A stretch of 13,180 bases of DNA from assembly GCA_030672805.1 (NCBI GenBank), contig DAOVFR010000036.1, positions 1 through 13,180 on the forward strand, given 5' to 3'. Shown here piece by piece: positions 8,201-13,180 of the stretch. Position 1 is the stretch's first letter; every line of letters starts with the position of its first letter. The notes below the pieces were generated by a model, which worked only from the letters and a program-made list of their open reading frames with translations, made no database searches and was not told the origin of the DNA. The DNA is from Candidatus Krumholzibacteriota bacterium (GTDB lineage: Bacteria > Krumholzibacteriota > Krumholzibacteriia > Krumholzibacteriales > Krumholzibacteriaceae). The position numbers were made by a program, and so were the translations under genes.

Positions 8201-9194
8201 GTACAGTCTCTCGTTCGACGTCGCTGATTTCACCGTTGCAAGCATTCCCGATATCATGGCCGTTGCGAGCGGACAGCTGATCGTACGAACACACGTGGAG
8301 AATGCAAGATCGATCCCTGTCCTGTCCGGTTATCTCGTCGTCAACAGGGCCGAGGTCTACTACGATCTCGGAGATCTATCTTCGGAGGGACGTGAGAGCA
8401 CACTGACTCCACCGTCGTGGATCGCGGCAATAGATCTTGATCTGCCGGGGAACACGTGGTTGAAGACTCCGGATGCGAACGTCGAGATGCAGGGAAAAAT
8501 CTCGGTACACCATAACCGGAAGGGAACGTATCTCCGCGGCGAGTTGAAACTGCTGCGTGGATGGTACAACATCTACAACAATAAGTTCCGTGTCCGTTCG
8601 GGAAAGCTCCAGTTCGTGCAGGCAGAAGGCTTCAGACCCGTTATCGATATCGAGGCGGAAACGAGGGATCCGGAGGGAAGGAATATCTACCTGGACCTGA
8701 AATGGCACCAGGATGATGTGGAGCCCCGCCTTGCCCTGCACCACGAAGATCCGGGATACAGCGAGACGGATATCTGGAAGATGCTCGGCGGTGGCGTGAT
8801 CGGTTCGTCGAACGGAAACGGCTCTAGCTGGGATGCTTTCAGCACGGCACAGAACCTGGCGGCCAACTACATCGAGCGTATGCTTAACTCGCAGATGCAG
8901 GGAGTCACGATCGAGCTCGAATCGATGGGTGGCATGAGTTCCTCCGACGGCGCCTTCGAGGAGAAAGAAACCATGATAGCGGTCGGCAAGTATCTGTCAC
9001 AGGGGCTGTACGTGAAATACAAGCAGGGGTTATCCATAACGTCCGCACGGCAGATCGAGGTGGAGTACAGGATCAGCAGTCTTTTCCTTATCCGCTCCGA
9101 GATAATCAAGCATTCCGAGAAGGCGCTGCATGGAAAGAGCCTGATAAGCACCGATGAGATCAACGTGGATGTCAAACTCCGTTGGGAGTTCTAG
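5286..9194 (+). CDS. tamB: TamB-type translocation and assembly / AsmA-like inter-membrane lipid transport protein
   Basis: The 1302-residue product matches the size of TamB (about 1260 in E. coli). It begins with a short basic stretch and one transmembrane anchor (about residues 12-35, ISLLIGLVATVFILMLLIL). A very long, repetitive beta-rich body follows, typical of the hydrophobic-groove fold of AsmA-like proteins. The C-terminal TamB (DUF490) domain covers roughly residues 1000-1302, with LKLLRGWYNIYNNKFRVRSG near 1090 and a DIWKMLGGG stretch near 1162, and it ends in a terminal WEF. Known relatives span from inner to outer membrane, are linked to phospholipid transport, and work with an Omp85 partner (TamA). 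Here that partner is encoded 18 bp upstream, so the two are probably co-translated. A Gly-Ser stretch (SGGGGS) near residue 140 is encoded by a run of nine G. The stop is 82 bp before the fusion gene. Confidence 0.93.
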   Translation: MVKRILRSKVMSWISLLIGLVATVFILMLLILQTDFFAHNTGRMLSRYFFRGTPFSLRVEKLSGNPFKEIQVRGLSIRYQGMDFSFDILRIDEIRCKYDIFSLMAKDPVINELVMIDPHLWIKPDTSGVIIIPPIQSGGGGSLPEIEIRNFLITGGQVILQGEERADAVKNVAVKGAVHVRRQEVLLSIEEACGEDLRRNIKLGRLSGDVRWMTGRGRIGEMELEKRRLFLSGLSVELEESRMKVDGVIDPDSMTYHLTVKSDPLVIEEIAKASGVVTSHFGELEGRFIVKGAPGSVTVTGLLNGVFSGFALSGLRIDLDVGKSRIEINSCEGILNGAMVMGGGFYSYNDPEVLHLSLDVREMNLSEGFIPETDVPDTDFNGTVNFTYNLSDDRILFSLDLGEGHFREFPFEHAVIRGSYERDTLFFDDIVMADPSHTVNSNGIYADGGFIRFYINLECTRDDTLFSYFDIERYRADIKANGILDGSVDTWSLRSSGTCANFAYNRAMVPSGDMKLAIMKEDSYRVMFDLSGDSCFTDPLGFSGIELSLEYYKDVTVLKNVHLRGKEIDAEIMGEIESKSGLTKVSLSEVSLTALGEEWMGGGRFTVALGDSLVWFDDLQLHSRAGAIFADLELDEERNNVKGRLRVERLGLQLLNRAGLVSPRLEGQAKGTVHITGNRSDPDVYMNLVAERVCCDTLIADSLVIAACYSGGTCTIDSLEVAAQMGRVRIEGDVKGIRLDEIARGGARAMRGAIVDIESNCEYLYLQPVLTLWEENPIYRGIFTGTVTLEDTLAHPSITVNGTIDSMSVPLVTIPSIDISAKVGGGTAELSGTVDILHGEQGSFSGRFPVLRGDWMYLIDHSQPISLRVDLPEGDVGALTGMTDIVADGSGLFKVGFDISGNFERPVITGELQLDDASFRLSGMEERFHDVDALIFLDDSLITIGSLRGREGKKGSIAGHGSITLRGWRPYRYSLSFDVADFTVASIPDIMAVASGQLIVRTHVENARSIPVLSGYLVVNRAEVYYDLGDLSSEGRESTLTPPSWIAAIDLDLPGNTWLKTPDANVEMQGKISVHHNRKGTYLRGELKLLRGWYNIYNNKFRVRSGKLQFVQAEGFRPVIDIEAETRDPEGRNIYLDLKWHQDDVEPRLALHHEDPGYSETDIWKMLGGGVIGSSNGNGSSWDAFSTAQNLAANYIERMLNSQMQGVTIELESMGGMSSSDGAFEEKETMIAVGKYLSQGLYVKYKQGLSITSARQIEVEYRISSLFLIRSEIIKHSEKALHGKSLISTDEINVDVKLRWEF
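5696..5708 (+). repeat. G9 homopolymer tract in tamB
   Basis: Nine consecutive G (5696-5704) are followed by A and three G. The tract encodes part of SGGGGS. Loss of one G would bring a TGA into frame at 5758-5760; gain of one would reach a TGA at 5909-5911. It is thus a possible slippage (phase-variation) site, or merely a hard-to-sequence spot. Confidence 0.6.
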
Positions 9195-9262
9195 TACAGG
9201 AAAATCCTTGAAGTTGCAGCGGCGAGCCGGCATCTTATTAGAGAGGATAATTGGAATTGTCC

Positions 9263-9267
9263 GGAGG
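9263..9267 (+). promoter_or_regulatory. Ribosome binding site fixing the 9277 start of the fusion gene
   Basis: GGAGG lies 9 bases before ATG 9277, which begins a clear signal peptide. The longer in-frame ATG at 9154 would overlap tamB and add 41 residues that hide the signal peptide, so it is disfavoured. Confidence 0.7.
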
Positions 9268-9276
9268 ATTCAGGCG

Positions 9277-12200
9277 ATGCGTCAACAACTGAACAGGACC
9301 GTGGTGATCTTTGTACTGTGTGTTCTGGTTCTGTCAATAACCGGTGCCGGGGCGGAAGCACAGACGTGGTGGTTCGGCAAGAACAAGGTCCAGTACAATG
9401 ATTTCCAATGGAGCATTCTGAAGACCCCGCACTTCGACGTCCATTTCAACGAGGGATACCGCGACCTCGCTGCCCGTACCGCTATCATCCTCGAGTACGG
9501 CTACAACAAGATCTCACGCGATTTCTCACATAATATAAAGTGGCGGATACCGGTAATCCTGTATGGAAGTCATTCCGATTTCCAGCAGACGAACGTGACA
9601 TGGAGCCTTATTCCCGAAGGGGTGCAGGCATTCGCTGAACCCATGCGGAAAAGGATAGTTCTGCATTTCAGCGGCTCGAACACCGATTTCACCCATACGA
9701 CGATACACGAGCTGGTGCATATATTCCAGTTCGACATCATATACGGCAGCCTTCTGAAATCGGTTTTCTCGAGAAACATGCTTTTTCAGATACCACTCTG
9801 GTTCGCCGAGGGAGGAGCCGAGTATTACTCCATCGGATACGACCTCGAGGCGGAGATGTTCATGCGTGACGCCACCGTTTTCGACTATCTCCCCGATCTC
9901 GACCTGGCGTACGGATACATGAATTACAAGGCCGGACAGGCTGCGATATTCTACCTGAACGAGAAGTACGGGCCCGAAAAGGTCGTCGAGATCATGAATC
10001 ATCTGAGGCACCAGCGATCCATGGAACTGGCCCTGAGAAGCGCGATAGGTGTTTCCACGCAGGAGCTCAGCCGCGAGTGGAAAAAGTACATGCGGCGCAG
10101 GTACTGGCCTCTATTCGCGGACAAGAAGGAGCCGGAATATTACGGGAGAAAGCTTACCGATCACATGAAGGACCACCATTACATGAACACGAAACCGGTC
10201 TTTTCTCCCGACGGTGAATACATCGTGTATTTCTCGGACAGGAAGGGACTCGATGCGATCTATCTGATGAACGCCCTTACCGGAAAGGTCGAGAAGAAAT
10301 TGCTTCAGGGTTCGATGTCGACGAGATTCGAATCTATCAGGACCATGCGGTCGAGTCTGACATTCAACCCGGATGGAACACGAATCGTGTTTGTTGCGAA
10401 GTCACACGGGCGAGACAAGCTGTTCATCATGGAGGTTCCGAAGGGAAAAGTGGTTGAGGAAATTGCCCTGTCACTCGATTTCTTCCACAGCCCTTCCTGG
10501 TCGCCGGACGGAAAATCACTGGCCATCGTCGGAACCCTTAACGGGCAGACCGATCTGTACCTGTTGGAGATCGGGACGTTCCGGCTGAGAAGGGTCACCA
10601 ACGATATCGAGGAGGAACGGAACCCATCGTGGTTTCCGGATGGTTCGAAGATCGTCTACAGCAGGTATCCGGGGACGACTGTTCAGCCTGCATTCGGGCA
10701 CGACAGCCTCGGAGTCGAACGGCTTGCCGGCGTCGATTTCGGGTCGCGGGACAACGTTCTCAGCGGAGACGGCGACATATGGCAGGCAGATCCCGTAACG
10801 GGCGATGCGGAACTTCTTATAAGAACGTCCGGCAACGACCGCGATCCAATCGTTATTGCCGATGGCAATGAGATCATATTCATCTCGGATGAGGATGGGA
10901 TTCCGAACCTGTACCGCGGAAGCCTGGCCGTGAAGAGTTATTACAGGTTCACCGACGTTCTCGGCGGGATCTTCTCGCCGTCGTATTCCAATGCGAAGGA
11001 CCGGATCGTCTTTTCCGCCTTCAACTCCGCCGGCTATGATCTCTTTATTCTTGAGGGCTTCTCGAGCAGATCGGCCGTGTCCTATTCGACGGGAAGCCCG
11101 TACATGGATCAGGAATTGAGCCGGAAAGATACAGGGGCGAAGAACGTACGGAAGGTCGATCTCGCCGAAAAGGCCGCACCGTGCGATACGGTCAGGAAAT
11201 GGACGGGCGAGGAACTCGATTCGTTGCTTGTTTCGAGCCAGGGGCCTATCCTCGATGAGGAGGAAGGGGAGACGGTCAAGCTGGAGGGAAGCTTCAAGGC
11301 GATCGGAAGGGGTGGGCTGCCCCGTGATCCGGTACGGCGTTCCGGCTTCGGGGACGGGACGAAAGAGCCACCGGAGGTTGTCATCGATGAGGATTCGGAG
11401 GAGGATATTCATCCCGATTCGCTCAAAAGTCTCAGAGAGGAGATGAAGAAGAGAGTCGGTACTGTCGAACCGTACAGTGTCAAGTTTTCTCCCGACTACA
11501 TCGGAAACGGCATGGGGGTGTTCTTTGCGACCGGCTTCGGTTTCGGGCTGATGAACCAGGTAGCGTTCAGCGACCTTCTCGGCGATCACAGGTTTTTTCT
11601 GTCGTTCAATATCTTCCGGTCGCTCGAAGACAGCGATATGATGTTCTCATACTATTATTTGAGGAAGAGGATCGATTACGCGGTGGGTGTGTTCCAGTTC
11701 AAGAACTATCTCAGCTCCCGCGTGTCATCGGTGGGGGAGAACTTCATCGACTACCGTTTCTTCACCGAGCGGAACTATGGGATATTCGGCCTTGCCAGTT
11801 TCCCATTTTCGACCTTCACGCGGTTCGACCTCGAATTCCAGGGATTCGTGTCCGAGCGTGAATTCTTCGATGTCGTGGACCCTGCGGACAAGGATGTCTA
11901 TGTGAGTGACTTCGTGCCGGGGGAAAAATCGCAGAGGCGTCTCTTCCAGCCCTCATTTTCTCTCGTCCACGATTCAGCGTATTTCGGTTCGTTCGGGCCT
12001 GTCATCGGTTCGAGGTGGATCATGAGTGTATCCAGGTCGATATCCTTCTCGGGGAGTGATGTATCCAGGACAACGGCGCTTGTCGATTACCGGAGGTATT
12101 TTCCCCTCTTCTACAGGAACTACTTTGCATTCAGGGGGCTCGGGGCCATCAGCAGGGGAGACGATTCGAGGTTCTTCTACCTGGGCGGCCCGCTGACGAT

Positions 12201-12561
12201 GCGTGGGTACGATTTCCTGCAGTTCTCGGGATCGAGAATGCTCCTGTTCAACCTCGAGTACAGGTATCCGCTCGTCGACGCCATAATCTTTGGCTGGCCC
12301 GGCAGGTGGGGCATCAGGAACATCGGGGGAACGGTTTTCCTCGATACGGGTTCCGTATGGGGTGGGGGGAGATACATAGAGGAACTTCCAGCCGGGATCA
12401 AACCTAGTGTCGTGAATGATCTCGCGTTCTACAGTGATTTCGGGGTAGGTTTCTACATGCGGTTCGGTTTCCTGATCCTCAATTTCCAGCTCGGTTGGCC
12501 GACCGATTTTTCCAGAACCGGCGAACCATTTTTCCACTTCTACCTGGGACCCCAGTTCTAG
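9277..12561 (+). CDS. Peptidase MA-like protease, six-blade PD40/TolB-type propeller and Omp85-like barrel in one protein
   Basis: The product has 1094 residues. A signal peptide (1-29, ending GAEAQ) directs export. Residues about 35-285 form a peptidase MA-like (gluzincin) zinc protease: HELVH at 144-148 with E145 as base, and WFAEGGAEYY at 175-184 giving E178 as probable third ligand. Six PD40-type blades follow (about 306-594), each with an SPDG-like turn and a DLYL-like strand, e.g. PVFSPDGEYIVYFSD and PSWSPDGKSLAIVG. Blade four holds an insert of about 30 residues. A charged, acidic linker (about 600-733) leads to a barrel (about 737-1094) with RFFYLGGPLTMRGY (965-978), VFLDTGSVW (1020-1028) and a terminal phenylalanine. 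These match RFFTGGSNSVRGY and VFLDGGNVW in the bamA product here. No POTRA domain is visible. The catalytic residues look intact. Function is unproven; position suggests outer-membrane assembly or quality control alongside TamB. Confidence 0.85.
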   Translation: MRQQLNRTVVIFVLCVLVLSITGAGAEAQTWWFGKNKVQYNDFQWSILKTPHFDVHFNEGYRDLAARTAIILEYGYNKISRDFSHNIKWRIPVILYGSHSDFQQTNVTWSLIPEGVQAFAEPMRKRIVLHFSGSNTDFTHTTIHELVHIFQFDIIYGSLLKSVFSRNMLFQIPLWFAEGGAEYYSIGYDLEAEMFMRDATVFDYLPDLDLAYGYMNYKAGQAAIFYLNEKYGPEKVVEIMNHLRHQRSMELALRSAIGVSTQELSREWKKYMRRRYWPLFADKKEPEYYGRKLTDHMKDHHYMNTKPVFSPDGEYIVYFSDRKGLDAIYLMNALTGKVEKKLLQGSMSTRFESIRTMRSSLTFNPDGTRIVFVAKSHGRDKLFIMEVPKGKVVEEIALSLDFFHSPSWSPDGKSLAIVGTLNGQTDLYLLEIGTFRLRRVTNDIEEERNPSWFPDGSKIVYSRYPGTTVQPAFGHDSLGVERLAGVDFGSRDNVLSGDGDIWQADPVTGDAELLIRTSGNDRDPIVIADGNEIIFISDEDGIPNLYRGSLAVKSYYRFTDVLGGIFSPSYSNAKDRIVFSAFNSAGYDLFILEGFSSRSAVSYSTGSPYMDQELSRKDTGAKNVRKVDLAEKAAPCDTVRKWTGEELDSLLVSSQGPILDEEEGETVKLEGSFKAIGRGGLPRDPVRRSGFGDGTKEPPEVVIDEDSEEDIHPDSLKSLREEMKKRVGTVEPYSVKFSPDYIGNGMGVFFATGFGFGLMNQVAFSDLLGDHRFFLSFNIFRSLEDSDMMFSYYYLRKRIDYAVGVFQFKNYLSSRVSSVGENFIDYRFFTERNYGIFGLASFPFSTFTRFDLEFQGFVSEREFFDVVDPADKDVYVSDFVPGEKSQRRLFQPSFSLVHDSAYFGSFGPVIGSRWIMSVSRSISFSGSDVSRTTALVDYRRYFPLFYRNYFAFRGLGAISRGDDSRFFYLGGPLTMRGYDFLQFSGSRMLLFNLEYRYPLVDAIIFGWPGRWGIRNIGGTVFLDTGSVWGGGRYIEELPAGIKPSVVNDLAFYSDFGVGFYMRFGFLILNFQLGWPTDFSRTGEPFFHFYLGPQF

Positions 12562-12603
12562 TATTCTCTATCCTTCGCGAGACGGACCCGATTTCCTATC
12601 GCC

Positions 12604-12609
12604 GGGAGG
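12604..12609 (+). promoter_or_regulatory. Ribosome binding site of the helicase gene (short spacing)
   Basis: GGGAGG lies 3 bases before ATG 12613, tighter than optimal. No other in-frame start lies between it and the preceding gene, and the encoded N-terminus (LNKQQREAV) begins as in known UvrD/PcrA proteins. Confidence 0.55.
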
Positions 12610-12612
12610 ATC

Positions 12613-13180
12613 ATGAGCGAACTGAACAAGCAGCAGAGAGAGGCCGTCCTTGCTACAGAGGGGCACGTGCTCGTTCTGGCCGGCGCCGGGAGCGGCAAGA
12701 CGAGGGTGCTCACCGAGCGGATCGTGCACCTCGTAAAGGACAGGAATGTATCGCCCGAGAGAATCCTAGCGTTCACCTTCACCAACAAGGCGGCCGGAGA
12801 GATGAGAGCAAGGGTCCAGAGAATGCTCTCCCGTACGGATATTCCGTTATGGGTGGGAACGTTCCACGCGACGGGCCTGCGTATACTCCGGAAAGAGGCG
12901 AAACATCTCGGTTTCAGAAACAATTTTGCCATATTCGATGAGGACGATTCGGTCTCGCTCGTCAGGGACCTGATAAAAAAGCGGGGATACAGGCTCGATG
13001 AATACCCGCCCGCCCAATTCAGGAACAGGATCTCGAAGTGGAAAACCGCGCTTGTTCCTCCCGGGGAAGCGGTTCATGAAGCAAAGGACCCTTTCGAGGA
13101 ACTGCAGGGACACATCTACGCGGACTATTGCGGTGCGCTGCGCAAGTGCAACGCCTTCGATTTCGATGATCTCATCACGC
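12613..13180 (+). CDS. UvrD/PcrA/Rep-family superfamily 1 DNA helicase, N-terminal part
   Basis: The frame runs off the window end after 189 codons; full relatives have about 650-750 residues. This ATP-driven 3'-5' helicase family acts in DNA repair and replication in the cytoplasm. Visible motifs in order are: the Q motif LNKQQREAV (residues 4-12), Walker A AGAGSGKT (23-30), motif Ia AFTFTNKAAGEM (54-65), motif Ib VGTFHA (85-90), and NAFDFDDLI near 180-188, which lies just before the expected Walker B. All are intact, so the domain 1A core is normal. UvrD, PcrA and Rep cannot be told apart from this part. It lies 51 bp after the fusion gene with no terminator visible between them, so read-through is possible, although the role is unrelated to the envelope. 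Confidence 0.93.
   Translation, partial: MSELNKQQREAVLATEGHVLVLAGAGSGKTRVLTERIVHLVKDRNVSPERILAFTFTNKAAGEMRARVQRMLSRTDIPLWVGTFHATGLRILRKEAKHLGFRNNFAIFDEDDSVSLVRDLIKKRGYRLDEYPPAQFRNRISKWKTALVPPGEAVHEAKDPFEELQGHIYADYCGALRKCNAFDFDDLIT

Noticed and set aside
9208..9251. TTGAAG, TTGCAG and GATAAT as an internal promoter before the fusion gene
   Set aside because: GATAAT resembles a -10 box, but no -35-like hexamer lies at 16-18 bp from it, so the elements do not combine.
9154..9276. Longer N-terminus for the fusion protein
   Set aside because: It overlaps the tamB end, lacks a ribosome site, and would place 41 residues ahead of a clear signal peptide.
10516..11589. 357-codon open frame on the minus strand within the fusion gene
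   Set aside because: It is antisense to the propeller-coding frame with its recognisable blades, shows no family motif, and has composition typical of a mirrored frame.
12495..12941. 148-codon plus-strand frame across the start of the helicase
   Set aside because: The other frame from 12613 carries Walker A and other helicase motifs in order; this one has none.

Overview
The window reads as chromosomal DNA from a Gram-negative-type (diderm) bacterium. It encodes Omp85-family outer-membrane barrels, a TamB-type inter-membrane protein, a site-2 protease and the MEP isoprenoid enzyme Dxr. No mobile elements, tRNAs, rRNAs or CRISPR arrays were seen. The gene set and the unusual fusion protein suggest an uncultured-type lineage near the FCB superphylum or Gemmatimonadota, but I cannot fix the phylum from sequence alone.

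Layout. (1) 1-2871, plus strand: the 3' end of cdsA (CDP-diacylglycerol synthase), then dxr, then rseP. This is the classic cdsA-dxr-rseP envelope and isoprenoid cluster, with 71 and 13 bp between genes. (2) 2852-3298, minus strand: a small, probably secreted or lipid-anchored, unrecognised protein. It converges on rseP with a 20 bp tail overlap and separates rseP from bamA. (3) 3315-12561, plus strand: a three-POTRA Omp85 protein (BamA/TamA), then TamB, then a large fusion of a peptidase MA-like zinc protease, a six-blade TolB/PD40-type propeller and a second Omp85-type barrel. Gaps are 18 and 82 bp. (4) 12613-end: the start of a UvrD/PcrA-type helicase, cut by the window edge.

How the genes fit together. 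CdsA makes the phospholipid precursor and Dxr feeds isoprenoid (lipid carrier) synthesis. RseP is an inner-membrane protease often linked to envelope stress. The Omp85 protein inserts outer-membrane proteins, and TamB spans the periplasm and is linked to phospholipid transport and barrel assembly. The fusion protein puts a periplasmic protease and propeller onto an Omp85-like barrel without POTRA domains. By position it is probably a partner in outer-membrane biogenesis or quality control. It is the most interesting object here: the parts are recognisable, but I know of no characterised function for this combination.

Start choices. dxr uses a TTG start. The Omp85 protein most likely starts at 3315 and the fusion protein at 9277, each on Shine-Dalgarno and signal-peptide evidence. 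The start of the minus-strand gene is unresolved.
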